This document shows, piece after piece, positions 1 through 7,644 of a DNA stretch of 64,000 nt; position 1 is the first letter of the stretch; each line of letters begins with the position of its first letter. Both the position numbers and the translations under genes were made by a program. The stretch spans positions 1 to 64,000 of the forward strand of contig NZ_JANUSD010000015.1 of the NCBI RefSeq assembly GCF_024793945.1, in the 5' to 3' direction. Below the pieces are notes generated by a model. The model ran no database searches. It was not told where the DNA came from and worked only from the letters and a program-made list of their open reading frames with translations. Source of the DNA: Emticicia fluvialis. GTDB lineage: Bacteria > Bacteroidota > Bacteroidia > Cytophagales > Spirosomataceae.

Positions 1-55
1 TCTTCATCTTCTCTTTGTGTTGCACCTCTAAGATAACACTTTTTAGAGGAACAAA

Positions 56-98
56 GAAAAATCCCCGCGTCTTTTTTGACCGGGGATTCCTATTTTTT
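56..98. terminator. Rho-independent terminator hairpin
   Basis: An 8-bp perfect stem (60-67 with 81-88) has A-rich sequence on its left and a T-rich tract on its right, so it can work in both directions. It probably ends a transcript entering from the left edge. A second short inverted repeat lies at 25-31/43-49. Confidence 0.6.
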
Positions 99-173
99 AG
101 ACCTTTTTAGACAGCCTCTTTTTGTTGATAAGATAATGTATAGGTACCCAATATTTTCTGCACAATTTTTGAG

Positions 174-181
174 TACATTTG
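174..181 (+). promoter_or_regulatory. -7 promoter box TACATTTG for the peroxiredoxin gene
   Basis: Perfect match to the Bacteroidota -7 consensus TAnnTTTG. It predicts a start near 188 and an untranslated leader of about 80 nt. No clear -33 TTG is visible at the usual distance. Confidence 0.55.
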
Positions 182-267
182 GAACTAAATAGCATTTAAA
201 TTCATTATCTACTAAACTAGTAGATTATTGCTATTAAATATTATTCATCTTTTAAATATAAAAGCTT

Positions 268-903
268 ATGTCACTCAGATTAGGAGATATCGCACCAGAC
301 TTTACAGCAGAAACTACCCAGGGAACCATTAATTTTCATGAATGGCTTGGTAATTCTTGGGGTCTTTTATTTTCTCACCCTGCCGATTTTACTCCGGTTT
401 GTACAACCGAACTAGGCAAAACCGCACTTTTAAAAGGCGATTTTGAGAAAAGAAATGTTAAGGTAATTGCTGTTTCGGTTGATGACCTTGATTCTCATAA
501 CAAATGGGTGCCGGATATTCAGGAAGTAAATAACGTAGTGGTTAATTTCCCTATTATTGCAGACCAGGGCCGCAACGTAGCTACATTGTATGATATGATT
601 CACCCGAATGCTTCTGAAAAAGCTACCGTTCGGTCTGTTTTTGTAATTGGACCTGACAAAAAAATAAAATTAACGCTTACTTATCCGGCTTCAACGGGTC
701 GTAATTTTCAGGAGATTCTCCGTGTGATAGATTCTTTGCAGTTAACTGCTAATTATCAGGTGGCTACTCCGGCTGATTGGAAAGATGGCGACGACACCAT
801 TATTGTTCCGGCGGTTTCTACAGAAGATGCCATTGCCAAGTTTCCGAAGGGTGTAAATGTGGTAAAACCTTACCTGCGCTACACGCCTCAACCAAATAAA
901 TAA
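268..903 (+). CDS. 1-Cys peroxiredoxin (Prx6 family)
   Basis: Thiol peroxidase of the AhpC/TSA superfamily, 211 aa, the usual Prx6 length. It reduces hydrogen peroxide or organic hydroperoxides in the cytoplasm. The peroxidatic site is PVCTTE with Cys45, with Thr42 and Pro38 in the usual places before it. No other cysteine exists in the protein, so it is a true 1-Cys enzyme and needs an external thiol for recycling. The C-terminal domain typical of Prx6 (ending in a KPYLRYTPQP-like tail) is complete. It is a single-gene transcript between a -7 box at 174-181 and a strong terminator at 928-962. There is no Shine-Dalgarno sequence, as usual in this phylum. The family assignment is secure; the substrate is not known. 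Confidence 0.93.
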   Translation: MSLRLGDIAPDFTAETTQGTINFHEWLGNSWGLLFSHPADFTPVCTTELGKTALLKGDFEKRNVKVIAVSVDDLDSHNKWVPDIQEVNNVVVNFPIIADQGRNVATLYDMIHPNASEKATVRSVFVIGPDKKIKLTLTYPASTGRNFQEILRVIDSLQLTANYQVATPADWKDGDDTIIVPAVSTEDAIAKFPKGVNVVKPYLRYTPQPNK

Positions 904-927
904 TATTATATTGTTATATTTTAACAG

Positions 928-962
928 AAAACCGGTGGTGTAAACCTCCGGTTTTTATTTTT
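928..962 (+). terminator. Rho-independent terminator of the peroxiredoxin gene
   Basis: Stem 928-935 with 948-955 (AAAACCGG/CCGGTTTT) continues inward with GGT/ACC, followed by a T-rich run. The next gene's promoter box starts immediately afterwards at 967. Confidence 0.8.
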
Positions 963-966
963 TGAT

Positions 967-974
967 TACATTTG
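967..974 (+). promoter_or_regulatory. -7 promoter box TACATTTG for the GH25 gene
   Basis: Perfect TAnnTTTG directly after the peroxiredoxin terminator, 55 bases before the ATG at 1029. The same octamer is used at 174-181, at 3661-3668 and on the minus strand at 39693-39700. Confidence 0.5.
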
Positions 975-1028
975 CGCAATGTTTATAATATCGCTTCACC
1001 AGAATTAATATTTGCGTTGCTGCTTTGA

Positions 1029-1835
1029 ATGAAGACCCAGAAAAAAAACTCCGCCCGGACACCCAAACAAAAGCAGTCGGTAGCAAGGCAGGTTCTGGGT
1101 TTAAAGAGTCTTTACATACTAACGGGTATATTGATTGTGGCGGCGTACTATTTTTATGTAAGAGACGCTGAGCAATGGACATACGTTAAGGATTTTGGTA
1201 TTAAAGTTCCGATGCGGTATAGCATACATGGTATTGATGTGTCGCACCATAATAGTAAAATAAACTGGCAAAAGCTGAATAAAGGCAATAGTGAAGTTGA
1301 AATCAGTTTTTGTTTCATAAAAGCAACCGAAGGCGCAAAGCTGAAAGATAAAGACTTTAATAAAAACTGGAAAGAAGCCAAAAAGGCAGGTTTCATAAGA
1401 GGTGCCTATCATTTTTATGTTCCTTGGGCTGACCCCGTGGCGCAGGCTCAGAACTTTATCAGCACAGTTAATTTAGAAAAAGGCGATTTTGTACCCGTTA
1501 TTGATTTTGAGGTGCACGGCACGAGTCGTAAAGTCAGGAAAAACCTGGTGGCAAACGTTACCAGCTTTAGCGAGTACCTCAAAAGCCACTATGGTGTTAC
1601 GCCCATTATTTATACCAACCGACATATTTACCGGCAGTATGTAAAAGGTAATTTTGATAACCACCCACTCTGGATTTCAGATTATGACAGCCGCAGGCTT
1701 GAAGGTTATAACGAAGCAAGTCTGATTCTCTGGCAGCACAGCACCAATGGGCGTGTGGCAGGTATAAGCGGCGATGTAGATTTTAATGTTTTTGTGGCTT
1801 CTGAAAGCCAATTAGACGATATTTGTATTAAATAA
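1029..1835 (+). CDS. GH25 lysozyme, membrane-anchored
   Basis: N-acetylmuramidase of glycoside hydrolase family 25, 268 aa. Residues 1-25 are basic, about 27-44 form one membrane segment and the rest is the GH25 barrel, so the enzyme should face the periplasm while tethered to the inner membrane. Family landmarks are visible: HGIDVSHHN (Asp70), FIKATEG (95-102), the catalytic pair in VIDFE (Asp159, Glu161), IIYTN and LWQHS near the end. It likely trims peptidoglycan during growth or envelope repair. It stands alone between the peroxiredoxin gene and pgi with its own promoter box. The N-terminal anchor in place of a cleavable signal peptide argues for a housekeeping role, not a released toxin; this is inference. 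Confidence 0.9.
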   Translation: MKTQKKNSARTPKQKQSVARQVLGLKSLYILTGILIVAAYYFYVRDAEQWTYVKDFGIKVPMRYSIHGIDVSHHNSKINWQKLNKGNSEVEISFCFIKATEGAKLKDKDFNKNWKEAKKAGFIRGAYHFYVPWADPVAQAQNFISTVNLEKGDFVPVIDFEVHGTSRKVRKNLVANVTSFSEYLKSHYGVTPIIYTNRHIYRQYVKGNFDNHPLWISDYDSRRLEGYNEASLILWQHSTNGRVAGISGDVDFNVFVASESQLDDICIK

Positions 1836-1911
1836 AGATTATTCCTATCCCCTGAGGAACAATTAACTAATCAAATTAAGCCTCATTTCAGGGGGCTGAG
1901 GTATTCATACT
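1832..1911 (+). promoter_or_regulatory. pgi leader with mutually exclusive stems
   Basis: A near-consensus -7 box (GATATTTG, 1818-1825) lies at the end of the lysozyme gene. The leader after it contains CCCCTGA (1849-1855), able to pair with TCAGGGG (1888-1894), and CCTCA (1881-1885), able to pair with TGAGG (1897-1901). The two pairings overlap and exclude each other. Confidence 0.3.
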
Positions 1912-3555
1912 ATGCTACCTACTACAAATTTTACGCAAACGCCTGCATTTAAGAAACTTAAAAGTCATCATAAAACCATTAGTAAAAAGCAATTAAAAGA
2001 ACTTTTTGCTGAAGATCAGAACCGATTCAAGAAATATTCAATCAGATTCAACGATTTACTGGTCGATTTCTCCAAGAACAACATCAACGGTCGTACACTT
2101 TCGTATCTTACCGACCTTGCCCGCGAATGTAACCTGCAGGAAGCCATTGAGCAGATGTTCACAGGCGCAAAAATTAACCAGACAGAAAACCGCGCGGTGC
2201 TTCATGTGGCTTTGCGCAACAGAAGCAACACACCGATACTGGTTGATGGGGCGGACGTAATGCCTGATGTAAATGAGGTATTGGCCAAGATGAAAGATTT
2301 TTCAGAAAAAGTAAACGCTGGCGCCTGGAAAGGGTATACCGGTAAATCAATTACCGACATTGTAAATATTGGTATTGGTGGCTCAGACCTGGGCCCGGTA
2401 ATGGCAACTGAGGCGCTTAAACCTTATGCCAAAAATCTGAAAGTGCATTTTGTGTCTAACGTTGATGGCACTCATATTGCTGAAACTTTAAAGGGGGTGT
2501 CGCCTGAAACAACACTCTTCATGATAGCTTCCAAGACTTTTACAACCCAGGAGACAATGGCTAATGCGCATTCAGCACGTGCCTGGTTTCTGAAAACAGC
2601 CTCTGATGAAGCCTTTGTAAAGAAACACTTTGTGGCAATTTCAACTAACCGCACCGAAGTAGAAAAATTTGGTATTGACCCTGCCAATATGTTTGGGTTC
2701 TGGGATTGGGTAGGAGGGCGCTACTCTCTTTGGTCGGCCATCGGGCTTTCAATTGCCTGCTACATTGGGTTTGAAAACTTTGAAGCGCTGTTATCTGGTG
2801 CGCATGACATGGACAACCACTTCAGAACCACACCATTTCAGAAAAATATACCTGTGGTATTGGCACTGCTTGGGGTTTGGTACAATAACTTTTATGGGGC
2901 TGAGTCTCATGCCATTTTGCCTTATGACCAATATATGCACCGCTTTGCTGCGTATTTCCAACAAGGAGATATGGAATCGAACGGTAAATATGTCGATAGA
3001 AATGGTAATCAGGTTAATTACCAGACAGGACCTATCATCTGGGGTGAGCCAGGTACAAACGGACAGCATGCCTTTTATCAGTTAATACACCAGGGTACTA
3101 AATTAATACCTGCCGATTTCATCGCACCGGCCATTTCGCATAATCAACTGGGCGAACACCATAAAATGTTACTTTCTAATTTCTTTGCGCAAACCGAAGC
3201 CTTAATGAACGGCAAGACTCTGGATGAGGTTTTGGGTGAACTGAAAGGGAAGTCTCAGGAAGAAATAGATAAAATAGCCCCATATAAGGTTTTTCAGGGT
3301 AACAGACCAACCAACTCAATATTGGTTAAGAAAATAACTCCCAAAACACTGGGTAGCCTGATTGCCATGTACGAACACAAGATTTTTGTGCAGGGGGTTA
3401 TCTGGAACATCTTTAGTTTCGACCAATGGGGTGTTGAACTTGGTAAACAGTTGGCCAACAAAATTTATCCTGAATTGCAGGACGAAGCAGCCATATTAAC
3501 CCATGATAGCTCAACCAATGGTTTGATAAACCAATATAAAAAATGGCGTAAATAA
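1912..3555 (+). CDS. pgi: Glucose-6-phosphate isomerase
   Basis: Interconverts glucose 6-phosphate and fructose 6-phosphate in glycolysis and gluconeogenesis, in the cytoplasm. At 547 aa it is the long (E. coli/eukaryote-like) form. Visible signatures include the N-terminal NFTQTPAFKKL start, NIGIGGSDLGP in the sugar-phosphate binding SIS domain, the ESNGKYVD segment with the catalytic Glu region, GEPGTNGQHAFYQ and, near the C-terminus, FDQWGVELGKQL. All blocks are intact. It is transcribed alone: the leader starts behind the lysozyme gene and a strong terminator follows the stop. The product also feeds fructose 6-phosphate toward the cell-wall and glycan precursors needed elsewhere in the window. 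Confidence 0.97.
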   Translation: MLPTTNFTQTPAFKKLKSHHKTISKKQLKELFAEDQNRFKKYSIRFNDLLVDFSKNNINGRTLSYLTDLARECNLQEAIEQMFTGAKINQTENRAVLHVALRNRSNTPILVDGADVMPDVNEVLAKMKDFSEKVNAGAWKGYTGKSITDIVNIGIGGSDLGPVMATEALKPYAKNLKVHFVSNVDGTHIAETLKGVSPETTLFMIASKTFTTQETMANAHSARAWFLKTASDEAFVKKHFVAISTNRTEVEKFGIDPANMFGFWDWVGGRYSLWSAIGLSIACYIGFENFEALLSGAHDMDNHFRTTPFQKNIPVVLALLGVWYNNFYGAESHAILPYDQYMHRFAAYFQQGDMESNGKYVDRNGNQVNYQTGPIIWGEPGTNGQHAFYQLIHQGTKLIPADFIAPAISHNQLGEHHKMLLSNFFAQTEALMNGKTLDEVLGELKGKSQEEIDKIAPYKVFQGNRPTNSILVKKITPKTLGSLIAMYEHKIFVQGVIWNIFSFDQWGVELGKQLANKIYPELQDEAAILTHDSSTNGLINQYKKWRK

Positions 3556-3562
3556 AATGATG

Positions 3563-3600
3563 AACATAACCCGCTAAAAGCAAGCGGGTTATGTTTTATT
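3563..3600 (+). terminator. Rho-independent terminator of pgi
   Basis: A perfect 12-bp stem, 3563-3574 with 3584-3595 (AACATAACCCGC and its complement), loop of 9, followed by TTATT. Confidence 0.85.
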
Positions 3601-3660
3601 GTGGTTTTTCATTTTTTATTGAAAAAACAATTTTATTAGAATTTATAAAAAAAATAAGTT

Positions 3661-3668
3661 TACATTTG
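3661..3668 (+). promoter_or_regulatory. -7 promoter box TACATTTG before the RNA candidate
   Basis: Perfect TAnnTTTG, and identical over TACATTTGGAA to the peroxiredoxin promoter. At 21 bases upstream there is TTAG, one base off the -33 TTTG. The gene that follows on this strand is 2.8 kb away, so the box would drive a non-coding transcript. Confidence 0.5.
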
Positions 3669-3674
3669 GAAATG

Positions 3675-3930
3675 CAAAAACTGTGTTTTACTTTAGACTC
3701 AGAATTACAAATATGCTTTCCTAATTAAATAAAAACGTTGGATGCCTCAATAGTAGCCAGTCGTTGCGAGAACGCAAGTTCAACCGCAAATCCGCGTAAA
3801 GTTATCATGCTGTTATGGGAGATGCCCAGGTGTCTCCCTTTAACAGATAAACTTCACAAAACGCGCTATTCAACAGCCCTCTGCCGAAATAGTCATCTCC
3901 TCAAATAAAATGTTGAGTTCCCCTTTTTAA
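3675..3930 (+). ncRNA. Candidate structured non-coding RNA
   Basis: The gap between the convergent genes pgi and the FGE-like gene has no open reading frame but has nested complementarity. Hairpin A is TTGCG/CGCAA (3764-3768/3773-3777, AGAA loop). Long hairpin B stacks CGCGT/ACGCG (3793-3797/3861-3865), AAGTT/AACTT (3799-3803/3850-3854), CTGTTA/TAACAG (3810-3815/3841-3846) and GGGAGA/TCTCCC (3817-3822/3833-3838). An outer helix AATAG/CTATT (3749-3753/3866-3870), extended by GTTG/CAAC (3737-3740/3871-3874), abuts B. CTCAA/TTGAG (3900-3904/3913-3917) followed by CCCCTTTTT could end it. I could not match it to tmRNA, 6S, SRP or RNase P landmarks. The direction rests on the promoter at 3661; the fold itself is strand-neutral. 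Confidence 0.4.
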
Positions 3931-4022
3931 ATGCTACAAGTTTTTTGCTGGTAGCTTAAAATATAAGTAGAAGTGTAAGCAAACAGTTTGATAAGTCTGT
4001 CAACTGTAATTGAGTGGCTGAT

Positions 4023-4961
4023 TCAGATATCCTTCACGCATCTGAAACCCACGTGCATGAGGCTTGTTTCCGGGCTGGTGAATGACCTGCCTGACACCCG
4101 GTAGCCATGACACCACGAGGGTTCACAAAGAAAAGAGCCGCCTCTTTGTACTTTTTCTTTTTTCTCAGCAACTGTGTCCACTTTGTTAGCAATGATTGTA
4201 CGGTAATCGGTCCTCCAATCTTCGCACCATTCCCATACATTACCGCTAAGATCGAACAATCCGAGAGGTGACTTGGCAAAAGAACCAACCGGCGCAGCAT
4301 AATGAAAACCATCAAGCGTTTTATCAAATTCAGGGAATGAGCCATTCCAGGTATTGGCAAGATAACTACCGTTGGCTACTATTTCATTTCCAAACGGATA
4401 ATCCATTCTTGAATTGCTGCCATTACGGGCTGCGTGTTCCCATTCAATTTCATAAGGCAGCCTTTTTCCGGCCCATTTAGCATAGGCGCTGGCATCATTC
4501 CACGATACCTGCGTTACAGGATAATTATCTGCTGCTTTTGGTTTGTTTTTTCCAAAGGGGTATTCCCAGTTTGCACCTTTGGCTAAAATCCACTGTTTGG
4601 TTTCTTCGTTCAGTATGCCGGCATCACCAAATTTTTCAGCCTCTGTCTTATAATGCGTAGCGTCTATAAATTTCCTGAACTGCCCAACGGTAACTTCGTG
4701 CGCATCCATTAAGAAAGGCCTTACTTGTGCCCAGAAGGTCGGCTTTTCCCATTCAACACCTTCTTCAGAGCCAATCAGGGTAAATCCACCCGGCACATAC
4801 ACCATATCTGCTGGAATATCAGGCGGGGGTGTATTAACCACCGTCTTTTTAGAAGGCTCAACACTATAAATAGTAATATTTGAATTAAATGAATACCCCT
4901 CTGGTTCATTCCTGCAGGATAAATAGAGTACTGAGATTATTAATAGAGCAGTGTATTTCAT
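4023..4961 (-). CDS. Formylglycine-generating-enzyme-like lipoprotein (SUMF1/FGE domain)
   Basis: 312 aa from the ATG at 4961. The frame can be extended to a TTG at 5009, but the ATG gives a proper lipoprotein signal (MKYTALLIISVLYLSC, Cys16), so this start is preferred. The rest is one FGE-sulfatase domain beginning MVYVPGGF and ending GFRCVKDI. Unlike most members of this fold, the copper-binding active-site pair of true formylglycine-generating enzymes is kept: GGSFLC-x4-C (Cys279, Cys284). The expected role would be oxidising a cysteine to formylglycine in an exported sulfatase, but no sulfatase gene is in the window. GldJ/GldK-type structural lipoproteins use the same fold and are an alternative, made less likely by the cysteine pair. 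It lies just downstream of the O-antigen ligase-like gene, probably in one transcript. Confidence 0.8.
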   Translation of the reverse strand: MKYTALLIISVLYLSCRNEPEGYSFNSNITIYSVEPSKKTVVNTPPPDIPADMVYVPGGFTLIGSEEGVEWEKPTFWAQVRPFLMDAHEVTVGQFRKFIDATHYKTEAEKFGDAGILNEETKQWILAKGANWEYPFGKNKPKAADNYPVTQVSWNDASAYAKWAGKRLPYEIEWEHAARNGSNSRMDYPFGNEIVANGSYLANTWNGSFPEFDKTLDGFHYAAPVGSFAKSPLGLFDLSGNVWEWCEDWRTDYRTIIANKVDTVAEKKEKVQRGGSFLCEPSWCHGYRVSGRSFTSPETSLMHVGFRCVKDI

Positions 4962-5009
4962 AGTGTCATAAAGCAGCGTGGTGTGTAAAAGGGTAATTTT
5001 AACTTTCAA

Positions 5010-6368
5010 TCAGGCAGAAACAGTTGAACCGGCAGGCTTGGTAACCACCACCTTTTTGTAATCTAAGGCAAAGCGCGCCACAAAGAGCATGACTGTCCAC
5101 CGCTGGTAGTCGTAGGGCATTCCGAAAGTAAAGTTCTGAATAACCGTTGCCAGAAAAGTATAAGCAACAAACAAAGTAAAACCACAGGTTGGGTTAATAA
5201 CCTGCCTGCCCACCCAGGCCAGTAAAACCAGATGAATAATGGCAAAAAAAGAAAAACCTATTATACCCAGGTCATTAAGTGTTTGAAAAAAAGGAGAATC
5301 AATATATTTATGCTGATACCCTTGTCCTAATATTACACTTAGCCAGTCGCCGTCTTCAATTCTTTCATTCATGTCTTTAAACATGGCAGTGATATTGGTT
5401 ACGCGAGTAGAGGCAGAATCATCGCCAGCCACAATAGTAGGCGTAGAAGGTTCTGTACCGGTTAGGGTCATAAAAATTTTCTCAACACGCTCAGTTATCA
5501 GACCTGAAATATGACCAAAAAACTCGCTGAAACGTGTATGCTCAACCACATAATATACCAATAAAGCCGTTAATGCCAGTAAGGCAAAGCCTTTCAAGCC
5601 TGTTAACCATTTAAGCGATTTATAAATGTTATTTGAATTGAAGCTGGAAATGTAATATAAAAAGAAGAAAATACCCGTAACCAGAATCATGGCCATTGCC
5701 TGGCAAAGCGCCAATACAACCAATAATAAAAATACACAGCCCAGATAGATTAACCGATACAGAATACGCTTCTCTTCTCGCAGCAGTATAACCCCGGCCA
5801 CTAAACCGCAATAAGCGCTTTTGGCATAAATATGCGGGTTACCCATTGAAGACATGGCGTCGTCGCCGCTAAAGCTGATAGACGCACGCATACCTATTAC
5901 ATACATGGGGTTCTTGAAAATATAATAAAGCAAGCCAAGCCCGCCTATAACGCATATAATAAGTGTAATTTGAAGAAAGTTGTCTTTCAGGCTATTAATA
6001 GACGTACCCGCAAATATAAACATCGATAAAATGATGATGCCCTGATAAACAGCCTCAACCGTAGTATTGGTAAACCAACCCCTGTTAGGGGTATAAACAG
6101 CCAGATAAAAAACTGCCAGTATGGTATAACCAATGCACATCAGATACCCAATCGTATTGGTTTGATACACTTTTTTAAGATTGAACGGTATGGCTATTAA
6201 AAGGCTGCCCATAGTAAAGGCGCCTGTAAAGGCTGTACTGCCCGGGGCTAGTTTAATGCCGTCTCTTAAAAAATATATTAACGGCCCGCCAAAAAAGAAC
6301 AGGCTCAAACCTACGCTCTGGCGATACTTAAATAATTTATTGAGTATTAAATCTATAAACTTTATCAT
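5010..6368 (-). CDS. O-antigen ligase/polymerase-like membrane protein
   Basis: 452 aa, about ten to eleven hydrophobic segments, one large extracytoplasmic loop around residues 275-355. SMGNPHIYAKSAY and, in the Wzy_C region, ILGQGYQHKYIDSPFFQTLNDLGIIGF (described by position: about residues 345-370) are typical of the O-antigen ligase/polymerase superfamily. The protein would join or polymerise lipid-linked glycan at the periplasmic side of the inner membrane. A perfect minus-strand -7 box at 6384-6391 gives a leader of about 10 nt. It is divergent from a GT4 and an acyltransferase gene, forming a small glycan module separate from the main locus at 31-45 kb. Ligase versus polymerase cannot be decided from sequence alone. 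Confidence 0.75.
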   Translation of the reverse strand: MIKFIDLILNKLFKYRQSVGLSLFFFGGPLIYFLRDGIKLAPGSTAFTGAFTMGSLLIAIPFNLKKVYQTNTIGYLMCIGYTILAVFYLAVYTPNRGWFTNTTVEAVYQGIIILSMFIFAGTSINSLKDNFLQITLIICVIGGLGLLYYIFKNPMYVIGMRASISFSGDDAMSSMGNPHIYAKSAYCGLVAGVILLREEKRILYRLIYLGCVFLLLVVLALCQAMAMILVTGIFFFLYYISSFNSNNIYKSLKWLTGLKGFALLALTALLVYYVVEHTRFSEFFGHISGLITERVEKIFMTLTGTEPSTPTIVAGDDSASTRVTNITAMFKDMNERIEDGDWLSVILGQGYQHKYIDSPFFQTLNDLGIIGFSFFAIIHLVLLAWVGRQVINPTCGFTLFVAYTFLATVIQNFTFGMPYDYQRWTVMLFVARFALDYKKVVVTKPAGSTVSA

Positions 6369-6383
6369 CCGTTAATATTTTTA

Positions 6384-6391
6384 CAAATATA
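6384..6391 (-). promoter_or_regulatory. -7 promoter box TATATTTG for the O-antigen ligase-like gene
   Basis: Reads CAAATATA on the plus strand. It predicts a start near 6377 and a very short leader to the ATG at 6368. Confidence 0.6.
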
Positions 6392-6454
6392 CTCTCCGTG
6401 TTTATAAATGTTATTTATTATCCCTAAATTTTCTGTTTTAGGCGCATTTTTTCT

Positions 6455-6462
6455 TAATTTTG
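6455..6462 (+). promoter_or_regulatory. -7 promoter box TAATTTTG for the GT4 gene
   Basis: Perfect TAnnTTTG, 34 bases before the ATG at 6496. It overlaps the TTG at 6460 that would open a longer frame, so that longer start is excluded if the promoter is real. Confidence 0.55.
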
Positions 6463-6495
6463 GCGCCGTCAATAATAAAGATAAACCGGCGTAGA

Positions 6496-7644
6496 ATGAG
6501 GATACTTATTATTCATCAATACCTTTGGTCGCATTACAAAGGTAAAATTTATACAGAGCTCCAGAAAGTTGTCGATAGTAATAAAGGAGATGAATTATTA
6601 GTACTTCAAACCTCATTAAATGAAATAACCCGCGCTAATCTTGGGCCAGTCGACAGAAGTATCCATCAATACAATTACCAGGTACTGGTAGATGACTATT
6701 ATGAGAACATTCCGAATCTTACCAGAGCAAAAAAAATGCTATATTGGGTTCGGAAGTTCAAGCCAGATGTGGTAAATATTTCCGGCTATTATGAAGGCGG
6801 CATGAATACCGTACTTTTTTACTGCCGGATGGTTGGTATAAAAGTAATTATTTCGGTTGATTCTACCGAAAACGACAATCCAAAAGTATGGTGGAAAGAA
6901 GCATTCAAGCGTTTTGTTGTTAATAAAGCACAAGGCTTTTTTTGTTATGGCTCTAAGGCAGCCGAATATATGCTTAAGTTTGGTATAAAGCCACATCAGA
7001 TTCTGCTGAAAAATAATGCTGTCGATAACGCAAAGGTTTTGTCTGTTTTTACAGAAGCGCTGGCAGAACGTAATGTTTGGAAGCAAAAGTATGGGCTTCG
7101 GACTTATAATTTTATTTATACAGGCAGGTTGATGACCATCAAGAATGTAGCCGGGCTTGTTAAGGCCTATTCGCAGTTAAAGTCAAAAGAATGGGGTCTG
7201 ATTATTCTGGGTGACGGCGCGGAAAAAGAAAGCCTACAAGCTTATGTTGCTTCTAATCAGATAGATGGCGTAACGTTTATAGAAGGCCAGGCATGGTATA
7301 ATGTGCCAAAATATATGGCAATGGCCGACGTCTTTGTTTTGCCGAGCTACTCTGAACCCTGGGGATTGGTTGTGAATGAAGCGATGGTTTGCGGGCTGCC
7401 AGTTATAGTTTCTGAAAAGTGCGGTTCGGCATTCGATCTCGTTAAAAATGGCCTGAATGGCTATACTTTTAACCCCTATGATACTGCCCAACTGGCAGAA
7501 TTAATGGCCGGTTTTATTGCTGAACCAGAAAAATTAAAGCAGTTTGGAAGTGTTTCTCAAGAAATAATCAGAGACTATTCGCCCGGGCAGGTAGCTCATC
7601 AAATGTATGATGGCTTTAAAAAGGTAATGAATGACTATCAATAG
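6496..7644 (+). CDS. GT4 family glycosyltransferase
   Basis: GT-B fold retaining glycosyltransferase, 382 aa from the ATG at 6496 (MRILIIHQYLW). An N-terminal acceptor domain is followed by the donor domain with FIYTGRLMTIKN, IILGDGAEKESL and the family's E-x7-E motif in SEPWGLVVNEAM. It transfers a nucleotide-activated sugar onto a cell-surface glycan at the cytoplasmic face of the membrane; donor and acceptor cannot be read from sequence. The stop overlaps the following acyltransferase gene by 14 bases, so the two are translationally coupled. The divergent O-antigen ligase-like gene suggests a common glycan pathway. Confidence 0.9.
   Translation: MRILIIHQYLWSHYKGKIYTELQKVVDSNKGDELLVLQTSLNEITRANLGPVDRSIHQYNYQVLVDDYYENIPNLTRAKKMLYWVRKFKPDVVNISGYYEGGMNTVLFYCRMVGIKVIISVDSTENDNPKVWWKEAFKRFVVNKAQGFFCYGSKAAEYMLKFGIKPHQILLKNNAVDNAKVLSVFTEALAERNVWKQKYGLRTYNFIYTGRLMTIKNVAGLVKAYSQLKSKEWGLIILGDGAEKESLQAYVASNQIDGVTFIEGQAWYNVPKYMAMADVFVLPSYSEPWGLVVNEAMVCGLPVIVSEKCGSAFDLVKNGLNGYTFNPYDTAQLAELMAGFIAEPEKLKQFGSVSQEIIRDYSPGQVAHQMYDGFKKVMNDYQ

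Noticed and set aside
3675..3930. Identification of the intergenic RNA as tmRNA, 6S RNA, SRP RNA or RNase P RNA
   Set aside because: No ALAA-tag frame, no CCA-end domain, no SRP tetraloop motif and no RNase P core sequence could be found; named only as an unassigned candidate.
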